DNA from: Neobacillus notoginsengisoli
GTDB lineage: Bacteria; Bacillota; Bacilli; Bacillales; Cytobacillaceae
Reading direction: 5' to 3'
Assembly (NCBI RefSeq): GCF_003515685.1
Contig: NZ_QWEG01000003.1
Location: 62,001 to 126,000 of the forward strand
Length of the DNA stretch: 64,000 nt
Part shown: piece by piece, positions 1 through 12,200 of the stretch
Layout: every line of letters starts with the position of its first letter
How positions within the stretch are numbered: position 1 is the stretch's first letter
The notes under the pieces: model-generated
Seen by the model: only the letters and a program-made list of their open reading frames with translations
What the model was told of the DNA's origin: nothing
Database searches by the model: none
Translations under genes and position numbers: made by a program

Positions 1-290
1 TGCCTGTCATCCAGTCTGTGAAAGTGACGCCTGAAAAAGATGTCAGCTTCAAAAACCCTGCTGTGATTAGCGCAACAGCGAACCAGCAGCTGACCTGGTC
101 GGCTAAAGTTATCAAGCCGGATGGCTCCATTGTCAATCTGAAGCAGGCAACAGGCACAGCCTATAATGAAACGTTCGTCCCAGACAAGAATGCCTCCAAA
201 GGCGTCTATAAAGTCATTGTTAGCGGCGTTTCAGCAAACGGCTTAAAAGCTTCCGACAAAGAAACACAATTCCTAATCGGCAAAAAATAA
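1..290 (+). CDS. C-terminal part of a secreted/surface protein (partial)
   Basis: The open frame runs in from the left edge (first full codon at base 3) and stops at 288-290, so only the last 96 residues are present. The visible sequence reads as a beta-rich Ig-like or pre-protease-C-type domain with alternating hydrophobic residues and no catalytic motif. It ends in a short lysine tail like that of the giant subtilase downstream. A strong terminator follows after 15 bases. The parent could be another secreted peptidase or adhesin; the sequence does not decide. Any start inside the window would be an artefact of truncation. Confidence 0.6.
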   Translation, partial: PVIQSVKVTPEKDVSFKNPAVISATANQQLTWSAKVIKPDGSIVNLKQATGTAYNETFVPDKNASKGVYKVIVSGVSANGLKASDKETQFLIGKK

Positions 291-305
291 AAAACACTAA
301 CGAAA

Positions 306-343
306 AACCTGCCTGGAAGCTTAAAGCCCGGGCAGGTTTTTTT
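306..343 (+). terminator. Rho-independent terminator
   Basis: An 8-bp stem AACCTGCC/GGCAGGTT is extended inward by imperfect pairs around an A-rich loop and followed by seven T. It closes the truncated leftmost gene. Confidence 0.9.
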
Positions 344-347
344 GTGA

Positions 348-375
348 GGCAGGGGGACGGTTCCAGTGCTTCACT
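348..375 (+). repeat. Dispersed TGAAGCA...TGCTTCA element, copy 1
   Basis: The copy reads TGAGGCAGGGGGACGG then TTCCAGTGCTTCA, an imperfect palindrome with TGA(A/G)GCA and TGCTTCA ends. The same element recurs near 3008, 13587, 14392, 14679, 14722 and 21883. It sits directly after the terminator here. Related short repeats are common in Bacillaceae; I assign no function. Confidence 0.75.
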
Positions 376-638
376 CCAGACTTCTAACTAAAATTACTTA
401 TTCCTATCCGGTCCAATAGCAGAGTTTTTGTAACGAATCTACATTTAGTAAAGATCTCTTTATAACCGGATTTTCATTCACTCCGTCTTTGAAATGGTTA
501 GTACAAGCGGGTATTTTACCCGATATTCAGATACCTTTGGGACTAAATATTCAAAGTTTCACTTAAATAATGAGATAATAGCTGGATGATGCTAGTAGGT
601 TGTCAATAAATAGGGCTATTTTAAGGATTCTGCCAGGC
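376..638. other. Gene-free stretch before the first 21-bp array
   Basis: I see no open frame with a ribosome binding site, no RNA gene and no strong hairpin here. The stretch is AT-rich and leads into the 21-bp periodic array. Confidence 0.5.
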
Positions 639-752
639 ATTCGTCCGAGTTATAGAATGATTCGTCCAGTATCTGAGGGGATTCGACCTAGTTTGAGTGT
701 GATTCGTCCAAAATCGAGGAGTATTCGTCCGGAATAGCACTTGATTCATCCA
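639..752 (+). repeat. 21-bp periodic ATTCGTCC array (array 1, six units)
   Basis: ATTCGTCC-type cores start at 639, 660, 681, 702, 723 and 744: every interval is exactly 21 bp. The third core is ATTCGACC and the sixth ATTCATCC. The 13 bases between cores share no obvious similarity, so this is a phased core array and not a simple tandem duplication. It lies between the leftmost gene and the queCDE leader. Further arrays lie at 22.3, 23.8 and 30.0 kb. Confidence 0.9.
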
Positions 753-919
753 GCCGATTCGATTTCTAGTGCTCCATACATTGCAGCGCTTTTTTTTGGG
801 GGAACTAAAAACGAGTGATGCTTAAACGGACGGCTTTTACTGTACTGTATGCTCTTCTTGTATCACTTTGCGGGAATTTATGTTATTATTGGCGATGGAA
901 TATTGTTGATTCAGCTATA

Positions 920-955
920 TAGAGGTTCTAGCACCCCTCGTTAAAAAAACTAAGG
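920..955 (+). promoter_or_regulatory. preQ1-I riboswitch aptamer
   Basis: The segment matches the compact class-I preQ1 aptamer: AGAGGTTCTAGC, then ACCCCTCG closing the P1 stem, then an A-rich tail TTAAAAAAACTAAGG whose AACTAA pairs back into the loop when preQ1 is bound. It lies immediately upstream of queCDE, the expected target. The end of the aptamer, AACTAAG (948-954), is complementary to CTTAGTT (972-978) inside the following terminator, giving a clear antiterminator switch. Family knowledge supports an OFF switch: preQ1 binding frees the terminator. Confidence 0.93.
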
Positions 956-958
956 AAA

Positions 959-991
959 ACAGCACTGCTTTCTTAGTTGTGCTGTTTTTTT
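959..991 (+). terminator. preQ1-controlled attenuator terminator
   Basis: ACAGCAC (959-965) pairs with GTGCTGT (979-985), followed by a T run. The loop contains CTTAGTT, which competes by pairing with AACTAAG of the aptamer tail. It stands between the riboswitch and the queC ribosome site. Confidence 0.9.
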
Positions 992-1015
992 ATTGGAAAG
1001 GGGAATTTTTCTTCA

Positions 1016-1681
1016 ATGATGAAGGATGAAAAAGCAGTCGTTGTCTTTAGTGGAGGCCAAGACAGTACAACCTGTCTTTTTTGGGCGATGGAACAATTTG
1101 CTGAGGTTACGGCTGTAACATTTGATTACAATCAAAGGCACCTCACAGAAATTGAGAGTGCGAAAAATATTACGAAAGAGCTTGGAGTCAAGCATCATAT
1201 TCTTGATATGAGCCTGCTTAACCAGCTTGCCCCGAATGCATTGACCCGAGATGAGATCGAAGTGAAAGATGGGGAAGACGGCGGGCTGCCTTCTACGTTT
1301 GTACCGGGAAGGAATTTGCTGTTCATGTCCTTTGCCGGGGTACTTGCCAGCCAAATCGGTGCAAAACATATCATTACAGGGGTTAGTGAAACGGACTTCA
1401 GCGGTTATCCCGACTGCCGCGATATGTTCGTTAAATCACTTAATGTGACTCTTAATCTATCAATGGATCAGAATTTTGCCATTCACACCCCATTGATGTG
1501 GCTCAATAAAGCCGAAGTCTGGAAATTGGCAGACGAGCTGGGGGCGTTTGATTTTGTAAGGATAAAGACACTTACATGCTATAACGGGGTTATTGCCGAC
1601 GGATGCGGCGAATGCCCAGCCTGCGTCCTGAGAAAAAAGGGTTTGGATGATTATCTGGCAGAACGGAATGAGTTGGTATGA
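1016..1681 (+). CDS. queC: 7-cyano-7-deazaguanine synthase
   Basis: QueC converts 7-carboxy-7-deazaguanine to preQ0 with ATP and ammonia in the queuosine pathway. The N-terminus has the ATP-pyrophosphatase P-loop FSGGQDSTT. The C-terminus has the zinc cluster CYNG...GCGECPAC. I start at ATG 1016 behind AAAGGGG (997-1003). An upstream in-frame codon at 977 lies inside the attenuator and is unlikely. The product is 221 residues, normal for the family. The gene is first of queC-queD-queE, overlapping queD by four bases (ATGA), and is controlled by the preQ1 riboswitch in its leader. Confidence 0.96.
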   Translation: MMKDEKAVVVFSGGQDSTTCLFWAMEQFAEVTAVTFDYNQRHLTEIESAKNITKELGVKHHILDMSLLNQLAPNALTRDEIEVKDGEDGGLPSTFVPGRNLLFMSFAGVLASQIGAKHIITGVSETDFSGYPDCRDMFVKSLNVTLNLSMDQNFAIHTPLMWLNKAEVWKLADELGAFDFVRIKTLTCYNGVIADGCGECPACVLRKKGLDDYLAERNELV

Positions 1682-2157
1682 TGTACGGATTTAGGATTGT
1701 TGAAAAGTTGCAGAAGATTGATGAAGATATCGAGCGGGACCAATTGAAGTACCATTCAAAAAGGGTCCTAGTCAGCAAGGAATTTACGTTTGATGCTGCC
1801 CATCACTTGCATGACTATGAGGGAAAGTGCAAAAATCTGCATGGCCATACGTATAAAGTAATTTTTGGCATTAGCGGGTTTGTCGATGAGCGTGGTCTTG
1901 TGATTGATTTTGGCGACATTAAAGAAATTTGGAAATCTGAAATTGAAGTGTTCCTTGATCATCGCTATTTAAATGAAACGCTGCCGCCGATGAATACAAC
2001 AGCGGAGAATATGGTCGTCTGGATTTATGAAAAGATGGCTGAATCTCTTGAAAACCGTGCCGAGCAATTCAATGGAGCACGTGTCGAATTCGTCCGTCTC
2101 TATGAAACTCCTACAAGTTTTGCAGAAGCGAGAAGGGAGTGGATGGACGTTGAATAA
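1678..2157 (+). CDS. queD: 6-carboxy-5,6,7,8-tetrahydropterin synthase
   Basis: QueD converts dihydroneopterin triphosphate to 6-carboxytetrahydropterin, feeding QueE. The zinc histidines are seen in FDAAHHLH and LHGHTY, and the catalytic cysteine in GKCKNLHGH. At 159 residues the length is typical of the Bacillus form. The start overlaps the queC stop as ATGATG, so 1678 or 1681 could be used; translational coupling is likely. The reading continues into queE with only a slight overlap. Confidence 0.95.
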   Translation: MMYGFRIVEKLQKIDEDIERDQLKYHSKRVLVSKEFTFDAAHHLHDYEGKCKNLHGHTYKVIFGISGFVDERGLVIDFGDIKEIWKSEIEVFLDHRYLNETLPPMNTTAENMVVWIYEKMAESLENRAEQFNGARVEFVRLYETPTSFAEARREWMDVE

Positions 2158-2875
2158 GATTCCTGTTATGGAAATCTTCGGGCCGACCATCCAAGGTGAA
2201 GGAATGGTTATGGGCCGGAAGAGTATGTTCGTCCGGACTGCCGGGTGTGATTACAAGTGCTCCTGGTGCGACTCAGCTTTTACATGGGACGGGTCTGAAA
2301 AAGAAAAAGTCCGCATGATGACGCCCATGGAAGTCTTTCAAGAACTAAAGGCACTTGGCGGGAATAACTTCGACCATGTTACGATTACGGGTGGAAACCC
2401 GGCTTTGATTGGAGATGCAATGAAAGAGTTCATTGAACTACTTCATCAATCTGCTATTGAAGTAGGGTTGGAGACTCAGGGAAGCAAGTGGCAAGACTGG
2501 TTTTATCTTGTCAACGATTTAACGATTTCACCTAAACCACCTAGCAGCGGCATGAACCCAAATCTCGAACTCTTAGATGATATCATTTTTAAGTTAAGGG
2601 ACTTCAAGTCAAATTTTTCCCTTAAGATTGTTGTGTTTGATGATGAGGATTTTGACTATGCAAAAATGTTAAATAATCGGTATAAGGAATCTAGCATCCC
2701 ATTCTTTCTTTCGGTCGGCAATAGCAACCCTGGGGAGGATGGTGATATTTCAGGTAGGTTACTTGACTCACTTGACTGGCTGTGGGGGAAGGTACTAGGC
2801 GGCCCTGAAATGAACAATGTGCGTCCTTTGCCCCAACTTCATGCCTTGGTTTGGTCGAATAAGCGGGGAGTGTAA
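2150..2875 (+). CDS. queE: 7-carboxy-7-deazaguanine synthase (radical SAM)
   Basis: QueE rearranges 6-carboxytetrahydropterin to 7-carboxy-7-deazaguanine using an iron-sulfur cluster and SAM. The cluster motif CDYKCSWC (CX3CX2C) follows RTAG, as in Bacillus QueE. I choose TTG 2150 because AGAAGGGAG lies about 8 bases upstream and the protein then starts [13 protein letters not shown], as in the family. The longer frame from 2027 only reads through queD in another phase. The product is 241 residues. The operon ends here with its own terminator; queF, which follows in B. subtilis, is absent. Confidence 0.95.
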   Translation: MNKIPVMEIFGPTIQGEGMVMGRKSMFVRTAGCDYKCSWCDSAFTWDGSEKEKVRMMTPMEVFQELKALGGNNFDHVTITGGNPALIGDAMKEFIELLHQSAIEVGLETQGSKWQDWFYLVNDLTISPKPPSSGMNPNLELLDDIIFKLRDFKSNFSLKIVVFDDEDFDYAKMLNNRYKESSIPFFLSVGNSNPGEDGDISGRLLDSLDWLWGKVLGGPEMNNVRPLPQLHALVWSNKRGV

Positions 2876-2880
2876 ACAGT

Positions 2881-2943
2881 GTATGCTTTCTATGGATTGT
2901 TTGGTTTGGAGACTAAACAATACACGGGAAGCATACTTTTTTT
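2881..2943 (+). terminator. Terminator after queE
   Basis: GTATGCTT pairs with AAGCATAC, with an inner ATTGTTT/AAACAAT stem and seven T after it. It starts a few bases after the queE stop. Confidence 0.9.
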
Positions 2944-3004
2944 GCACGGATTCCTGGAGCTCTTGTGTAGGCACTTCGTTCTTCCGCAGATTCTTTCGGG
3001 TTCC

Positions 3005-3060
3005 GAATGAAGCACTGGAACCGTCCCCTGCCTCACTCCGAATGAAGCGCTGAAACCCCC
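3005..3060 (-). repeat. Dispersed TGAAGCA...TGCTTCA element, copy 2 plus a half copy
   Basis: GAATGAAGCACTGGAACCG followed by TCCCCTGCCTCACTC is an inverted-orientation copy. A second partial copy GAATGAAGCGCTGAAACCC follows directly. It is in the leader region of the giant subtilase gene, about 200 bases before its start. Confidence 0.7.
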
Positions 3061-3236
3061 TCAGTGTGAAAATGAAGAGGGAAAAATTGAATCTTTTCAC
3101 CTATTGGGAAATTTTTGGCGGTGGGTCTGTTGGTTCATTTTTATACAAATTGTGTGAATTTTATAAATCTTTAAAGGGATTTTCATTCTCTTTCTCGTAT
3201 TCCTTCGTGTACCAAAAAATTAGGGGGTGTACGTTA

Positions 3237-6200
3237 TTGTCGAGTTTTAGAAAGAAGGCTAGTAAAAGAGTGTTTTCTGTCCTATTGTCGGTGCTCGTAT
3301 TATTATCAACATTCGCTCCTCAGCTTGCGTTAGCGGCTGAAGGGAAGCCGCCGCGCTTTTCTGAGGAAGAGCTGGTGTTGGAGAAGAAGCGGGAGAAGGA
3401 GGCCGAGGCAGGCGGGCTAGAGGAAAATAAGAAAGAGGAAAGGCAGCCTGAATCCACGAGTTCGAAAGACGAACTGCCCGATCTCCTAAAAGGCCTCGGA
3501 ATCGAACCGCCGCCGCTAAAGGATGAAAAAGCGCCGGTGAAGAAGGAGAAAGCCGAAGCATCTTTGCAAAAAGCTTTTGAAAAAAGCAACGAGGTTGATG
3601 TCATCATCAGGATGAAAGACCAACCAGACCTCCAGAACATTTACCCCCAAGTGAAACAGGAGAAAAACCGTACAGAGAAATTAAAAGCCATCAAAGACCA
3701 CCTCACAGAGAAAGCAAACAACTCACAAAAAGGAATCCAGCAGGCGTTAAAAGCAATGGAAAGCAAAGGGAAGGCAAAGCAAAAGCAATCATTATGGATT
3801 ATTAACGGCATGTCTGCCACTGTGACGAAGGAAGCGCTTGAGGAATTGAAGAAGCGTGATGACATAGAGTCGATCACCGTTGATGAAATTTTGCAGCTTC
3901 CGGAAGTAACGGTTGAAGATACGAAGCCAAGACTGCCGGAATGGGGCCTGGAGAAAATATTCGCCCCGAAAGTATGGGGCAACTACGGAATCAAAGGTGA
4001 AGGAATTGTCGTCGGTATCATGGATACCGGGGTCGATGGGAACCATGAAGCGCTTAAGAAAAATTACCGGGGCCACGATGGGAACCATCAATACTCCTGG
4101 ATTGACGTTTCTGGTGATAATTACGCAACCCCAAATGACGGGAATGGCCATGGCACACACGTTGCCGGAACCGCAGTTGGCGGTGGTGACGGCGAGCCGA
4201 TAGGTGTTGCTCCAGGGGCAGAGTGGATTGCGGCGAAAATCTTTTCCGATGGTGGCCGTGCGTCGACCTCAGGCATCCACGAGGCATTTCAATGGTTCAT
4301 GGCACCGGGCGGCGACCCATCCAAAGCGCCGCATGTTGTCAACAATTCATGGGGAAATTCGAATACTTATAATCTCGAATTCTATGAAGATGTGAAAGCA
4401 TGGATTGCAGCGGGCATATTCCCGGCTTTTGCCGCGGGAAATGACGGGCCTGGCTCGCAGACGGTTGGATCTCCGGGCAGCTTTCCAGAATCGTTTACTG
4501 TCGGGGCGACCGATATGTATGACCAAACGGCTTCGTTCTCGAGCCGGGGCCCCGTTTTCTGGCAGGATAGCAATGGCGAACGAAAGCGGTTCATCAAGCC
4601 GGATATTTCTGCGCCGGGGCACCAAATTTATTCCGCCTGGCCGACGAAATTGAATAAAGGGAAATACAATACAATCAGCGGTACTTCGATGGCGACTCCG
4701 CATGTGACCGGCGCGGTTGCGCTACTGTACCAGGCGAATCCGAACCTGACCATTGATGAAGCGAAAGCGATTTTGAAAGAGACGGTCAGGAAGGAAGGCC
4801 ATATGGGAACCTTGCCGAATGATTCATACGGCGAAGGGATTATTGATATTTACCAGGCAGTGACCGAGGCTGCATTTGCAGGGGACTTGAAGGGGACTGT
4901 CAAGGATAAAGACGGCGAACCACTTACAGCAACGCTAGAAATCGAAGCCGAAGAAATCGTCAAGAAAATTTCCGAGCAAGGAACATTCTCTTTCAAAATC
5001 AGGGAAGGTTCGCATCAGGTGAAGGTGACTTCTTTCGGATATAAGCCTTACGAGGGGACGGTCGTTGTCAAAAAAGGGCAAGTGACAAGCGTTGACTTTG
5101 TCCTTCAAGACGCCGAATCCTACAATGTGACCGGAAAAGTCATTGATGAATCCGGAAAACCTGTCCCATACGCATTTTTGCGGCTGAAAAACACACCGCT
5201 GACTGCGATCAGGACGGACGGCGAAGGAAATTTTGAAATCAGGAAAATTCCAACCGGCACTTACGGTATAAATGTGAGCGGTGAAGGGATTCACGGCAAG
5301 TCGGAAGAGCTTTCCATCAAGCAAAATACGACAGTCGAAATCAAAGTGAAAAAGCTCACCGTTCCGCTCGGCAAAGAGTGGACGGTTGCCAATGGAAACA
5401 ACGCGCGGACGGGCGTTTCCGGAAACGCAATCGATGTGAACAGCCTTGAAAAAAGCTGGGAATACAGCACGGAAAGTAAAGGGGAAATCCTCTTTTCCAC
5501 TCCAGCGGCAGCTGGCGGTAAAGTTGTCCTGACGACGGATCGCGGCTGGGTTGTTGGGCTTGACGCCAAATCTGGGAAAGAGCAGTGGGCTGTCCGAATC
5601 GGCAGCACGAACCGCTCCTCACCGACCATCAAAGGAGATACCGTCTATCTATCCGGTGGGCAGGATGGAAAAATCTACGCCCTGGACTTGAAAAATGGAA
5701 GCATCAAATGGAATACAGCCACGGGCGGCTCTGCTGTTTATGAATCACCGATTTACCATGAAGGCACGCTGTTCGTCTCATCCGACCTGACGGCAAATGC
5801 CCAGCTTTACGCGCTGAACGCGGAAACAGGGGCGAAACTGTGGAGCGTCAAGCTTGGGGCACCAACGTATTTCGGGCCGAGCGTCGGAAATGGTCTAATC
5901 TTTATTGGCAGCTACGACAACCAAACAATTCGCGCACTGAAAATTGAAGACGGTACCGAGGTCTGGCAAAAGCGGGTTTCCGCTGAAGGCATTGCCTCGA
6001 AGCCTGCTTATTCAAGCGGCACGCTCTATTTCACCGGCATTAACTTCAGTACGGACGCCGGCACGTTGTACGCGGTTGATGCGGCGACTGGCGCTGATAA
6101 GTGGAAGGTTCCCGGCATCGGGGACACCCAGGCTGCCTCGCCAATCGTTTACGAAAACATGGTGATCATGGGCTCTTCGGTTCAGCCGAACTTGAGGGCG

Positions 6201-9200
6201 TTTGACAAGGAAACAGGCAAGGAAATCTGGAGCAACAAGGATGTCGGCACGACGCTGAACAGCGGTTCGGTCACGGCGAATGGCCTACTGTTCTTCGCTT
6301 CGACGAATGGGTCCGTATCGGTCCTTGATGTGTATACCGGTGAACGCCTGAAGGATATGATTCTTCCGGTTTACAGTACATCCGGCATTCCGATCCTCCC
6401 CGGCCAGGTGATTTTGCCATACATTACTGGCGTTGAAAGCTACCAGTCACCAGGCATTTTCGAGGGAGTGCTGACTGATAAAGACGGGAAGCCTGTTCAG
6501 GCTAATTTGACAGTCGAGGAAACGGGTGAATCCGTGAAAGCCAAGGAGGAAGGAAGCTTTGCCCTAAAGCATGTCCCGGGCGAATACACTGTCCGCATCT
6601 CGCTTTATGGCAAAAAACAAGTAACGGAAAAAGTCACTTTCGTATCAGGTTACAAGCTGAAAAAGGATTACACGCTTGCGGATGCGGAAAAAGGGTCGTT
6701 CGCCATCACCGTAAAGGATAAGCGGACAAGTAAAGTGCTTGATGGCGTCTCGGTTGATCTGCCGGCAGTCGGACTAAACGGAGTCACAGACTCGGATGGC
6801 ATTTTTGCAAAAGAAGGGGTGTTCGAGGGCACTTGGGACATTGCCTTCTCGCTCGGCGGATTTAAGGATGGCAAGGGCAAAATTACCATCAAACCAGGTG
6901 AAACCGCGGTACTTGCCTTTGATCTGCAGCCAATTGATATCGCGGTCCTAAATGACCTGAAGGGTGATATCACAAATCTGCTTGAAAAGAACGGCTACGC
7001 TGTCGAGGAACGCGGCTGGGATGTGGTCAAGGATATTGGCCGCTATCGGGTCCTCTACTTGAATGGCGCTTACGGCACAGATGGCGTGAAGCCAACCGAG
7101 GCCGAAGTGAAAAATCTCGTTGACGAGGCGAAAAAGCATAATGTCAGCCTTATTTTCACAGATCAATGGGGATCGAATTACGGCTCAATCCATCACTTGA
7201 AAGACTTCTACAATAATCCCGCCGACCTTGGCCATGATTATAGCGTGGGGGAAGTGATGCTGAAAATTGAAGCTGACCACCCGATCACAAAGGGCTACAA
7301 AGTCGGGAACGAGGTTCCGGTACTCGTCAGACATGCGGACTTTGCCTGGTTCAACCACTATTCAGGAAGAACCGTCGGCAAAATTGGCGCCACCCAGATT
7401 GGCTATGTTGGTGCTGGGGTTGCCTATCAGGCAGTCTCTGAAAACAGCGCGCATCTGCTTCTGTCGAGCCATTCTTCGGCTCCGTGGGAAACGACCGAAG
7501 GCTGGCAGCAAGGCAACTACCGCATCCTGTTCAACAGCCTTGATTACTTGTTCAATGCCCAGTATGGAAAAGTTTCCGGCACAGTCGCCGATGGTACGGG
7601 AAATCCACTTGAAGCGAGCATTGAAGTGGTTGAAACGGGTGTTAAGGCAAAAAGCGGCGCTGATGGTACTTTCGAGTTATTCCATGACGAAGGGACATTT
7701 ACGGTTGAACTGAGAGCGAAGGGCCTTGGTACCGTGACGGAAAAAGTATCGATTGCAAAAGGCGAACCGGTAACAGTAAATGCGGTCCTGGGCGGCTCTG
7801 AACGCGGAACGCTGACAGGTTCGGTGACAGATGCGCTTTCGAAACTTGAGCTTGCGGGTGTTAAAGTGGAAGTAACAAGCGCAGCCGGTGAAAAAGTGGC
7901 CGAAGTACAGTCGGCAGCGAATGGCCGTTTTGAACTGACCGGCCTTGAAGAAGAGACATACAAGCTTACATTCACAAAAGATGGCTACATTCCTTATACA
8001 CAAAGTGTCGATGTTGCCCGACATACCGGTGAAATCGACGTGAAGCTGCATACGATGCCGCGGGTTGGGGTTGTCGGTGACCATTACTCGAGCGACACGA
8101 ACTTCAAGGCATTCCTGAAAGGCTATGGCATTTCAGGGATTGATGTCCAGCCGGCAGACCTGGCCGAGAAAATGAAGGATTTCGATGTCGTGCTCATCAA
8201 TGATCCAAGCAGCTCCTCGTTTACGAAGGCTGTCTTTGAAAATACGATGAAGGCTGCCGATGATGCCGGCACGAGCGTTATTTTCGGTGAGGCATATTGG
8301 AGCACTTCGGGGCTGAACCATCTTGTGAATTACCGGAAGGATCCGGATGCACGCACGGTAGTCAGGAACACAACGCTGCCGGCAGCTTACAAAGTGATCG
8401 AGGAACATCCAATTTTCAATGGTTTTAAAAAGGGAGATAGCATAAACATTACGTCACCTGCCGGCGCTACGGTCGCTTCGTTCAAAAACTACAGCGGCTA
8501 TCCTTTGGCGGAAGTTTTGCACGAGGACGGCGCGTCACATGGATTGGGCGTTGCGTATAAGCCGAGGACCGAAAACAACGTTGAGGTGCTGATGGGCGGC
8601 CATGGATTCTCATCTTATCGCGGGGCGAGGGATTACACTGATGACGGAAAGCAAATTTTCCTCAATGCAATCCTTTGGGCGGCGAACGTCAAGTTCCCGG
8701 TCATTCAGGGAACCGTCATCGATGAAAATGGCGATCCCCTGAACGCTGATATAAAGGTCAAGGGCCAGCCATTCTCGGCAAAATCGGACGCTGCAACTGG
8801 CGCGTTCTCAATCGCGCTTCTTGAAGGCGATTATGAATTGACGGTCAGCGCCTATGGCTATAAAACGAAAACCGTGAAAGCAGGGGCGATCATTGACGGG
8901 GAACCGTTGTCAATCAAGATGGACGTTGCCGGAGATGTTGGTACGATCAACGGTTCGGTTGAAAGTGTGAAAGACGGAAATGCGATTTCCGGTGCGAAAG
9001 TCATGCTTGTTGGCAAGCCGCGTACAACCGAATCAAATTTACAGGGACAATTCGGGCTGGCGAAGGTGGAACCTGGCACCTACACCGTAAGGGTTGAGAA
9101 AGAAGGGTTTGTCCGCAATGATGTCGAAGTGAAGGTCGCGGCAGGACAAGATTTTGTCCTCAATGTGAAAATGCTGCCATCCCCGACAGTTGGCGTTGTT

Positions 9201-12200
9201 GTCGATTTGACAGCATCGGGCATGACTTTTAAGCAATACCTTGAGGAGCGCGGCTATATAGTCGAGTACCTCACTTACAAGGATTTGGATAAGCTTGACG
9301 CCGTTGACGTAGTTTTTGCCAATTCAGACTATAATAACAACGCGATACCAACGAAGGCGGATTTCAAGGCATTCCAGGAAGCGCTCGACCAGAAGCGGAA
9401 ATCTGTCATCTGGACTGGACAGGCGGGAGGCCGTGGTTCAATCCGCTATCTGCAGGAATATGACGGCGACCCGGCGACCGTTTTCGATGGAACGAATAAA
9501 ACCGGTTCAAAGGGGATTGTTAAGGAAGATCATCCATTGACAGCTGGCTTCAAGGCCGGCGATGAAATTGAGATTCCTGGCAAATCCGGTTATTATTACG
9601 GATTTGATGGCTATTCCGGCAAGACGGCTGTTAATTTTGAACAGACATTGACCGGCCAGAAGGGTTCGATGGTCGCCTATAAAGGCCGCACCACCCAATC
9701 GGTCGAAATCTTGCTCGCGAATATGACAATCAGCCACGTGTTCCTTCCGAACGATCCGACGTTGTTTGATGTGGGACGCGAGAAGTTGTTGATGAATGCG
9801 GTCAACTGGGCGATCGCCGAGAAAGCGCCGCTTGTCGGCGAGCTTCACGGGACGATCCAGAATGAAACCGGACTGGCAGTTAAAGGCGATGTGTTCATTA
9901 AGGAAACCGGCAAAAAAATTGCCGCCAAGCAGGATGGGAAGTTCTTTGCGGGGCTCGAGGCAGGGACGTACACGGTCGTCGTGAACGCTTTTGGCCACCA
10001 TGAAAAAGAGTTCAAAGTCTCGATAAAGAACGGCCAGATCCTGAACGAATCCTTTGTTCTTCAATCTCAGAACGCCGGAACAGTGAAGGGGAAACTCATC
10101 GATGCGGCGACGAAGAATGAAATCGAAGGGGCTGTTGTAGAAGTCCTTGGCACACCTGTGGTGGCGAAGACGAGTGCGACGGGGCAATTCGAGCTTTCAC
10201 TGCCAGATGGCTCATATGAGGTACGCATTAGCGCGACTGGATATAAGCCGGTCTTTGAAGTCATCAAAGTGACGGAAGGCCAGGAGACGGCGTTGAATAT
10301 TTCGATGTTTGTTTCCGAGAAAATCGCTGTGCTGGCAAGCACGGCCAACATAAATAGGCTGAAGCCGTTTCTTGAAGCATACGGGTATGATGTTGACTTC
10401 CACATCTATACGAATTATGAACCAATGATTGAAAAGATAGCTGATTACAAGTTGATTATTGTGAACGACATATCGTCCACAATGAAGGACCGGTTTAAGG
10501 AAATGATCAAAAAAGCGGATGAAAAGGAGACGAGCCTTATTTTTGCCGGGCAGTATGGGTACCATTCTATCAGCGAACTTTCAAATGCTTTCGGTGATCC
10601 TAAGAAGGTAACATCTGGATTTGTCGACAAAGAACTGAATATCCGGGTTGATGAAAACCATGCGATTTTCCGTGGTTTTGAGCAAGGGAAGGAATACCCG
10701 CTGCTCCTAAATCTGAAGGGCGCTGCCCAGTACTCGGTCTATGAGGGATACAGCGGCACAACTCTTGGCAATCTGACCAACCCGGCCAAAGGCGATATTG
10801 GAGCATCGGTCGCATATAAATTCAGCTCGCCGAACAGTGTCCATATTCTTCTGTCTGCATTGCAGGTCGGCACTTACGGCAACCCGGCGGATCGCTGGAC
10901 AGATAATGCCATTAAGCTGTATCTGAATGCGATTGACTATGGCCTGACCGCAAGCCAGGGCGAAATTAAAGGGACTGTTACCGATGCAAAAGGCAAGCCG
11001 ATTGCGGGCGCGCTTGTCACGATTCCTGGTACGTCGGTAAAAACCGCCACGAACTCTGCCGGCGTCTACCGGATTGGCATTGGAATCGGCACCTATGAGG
11101 TGAAGGTCCAAGCGAGGGGCTTTGTCGAGCAGACTGGCAAAGTGGAAATTGCCGAAACCGGCAGCAGCGCTGAATTGAATTTCACGCTTGAATCGATTGA
11201 GGCGTCCGATCTTTCCGGATTGGTTGTGGACAAAAAGACCGGGGATGCGGTTGCTGACGCGGCCCTGACGCTAATTCCTGAAGATGAGCCAGACTTCAAG
11301 GGAACCGCGGTCAGCGGGAAGGATGGCAGTTATGTCTTTGAAAATCTTTTGCCTGGCAATTACAAGGTTGAGGTGAAAGCGGAAGGCTATCTGCCACAGT
11401 CGTTCGAGACGGCGATTGGCGATAAGGATGTTAAGCTTAATCTTGAGATGAATGCGTTTGAGGTAGCTGTTCTCGGAGACCATAACGGGAACATTAGCAG
11501 CTTCCTGAATTCGCAGGGAACTTTTGCAGAAGAAAAGGGCTGGGAGCTTCTAGGCCAGCTTGATAAATATGCTGCAGTTGTTGTGAATATAAAGGACGGC
11601 ACGAAGGACCAGGTCGCCCAGTTGATCAAGGAAAGCGACGAGAAGAAAGTCAGCCTCATCTTTACGGGGACATGGGGCGTGAAAGAAGGATCGATTCAGC
11701 TGCTGAAGGAAGCATTGGGCAGTCCGGATCCGGGTGCGGATGGCTATAATGAGGGCGCTGTTTATGTGAAGGCGCTTGAAGACCATCCGGTGTTTGAGGG
11801 ATTGAAAGCGGATGCCGACGGATTGGTCCGGATCCATGCAGAAAAGAGCCCATATGCGGCGTTCAAAAATTACGCCGGCATGACGCTTGCTGAACTGAGC
11901 GTTGATGGGGCTGAGAAAGGTTCCGCGATTGCTTATGACTTCAGGAGCAAGGACCACATGCATCTGCTGCTGTCGTCGTTCACGGCCACGAATATTATCG
12001 GGCCTGAGCGCGGCTGGACGGCGGAAGGCAAGCAGCTGTTTGCCAATGCGGTCCGCTGGTCGATGGATGCCGAACAGCAGCTTCCGGGTGCACCTGTCTG
12101 GGATACTGCCGAACTGAAGGTTAAGGATGAGGCGGCTGTTGTTTCCGGCAAGGCAGACCGTTTGGCAAAAGTGAATGTATATGAAGTGACAGGAAAGAAA

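Noticed and set aside
639-752. Heptapeptide-coding repeat (IRPxxxx in one frame)
   Set aside because: 21 bp preserves frame, but there is no start or ribosome site, the minus-oriented arrays have stops, and filler is not codon-like.
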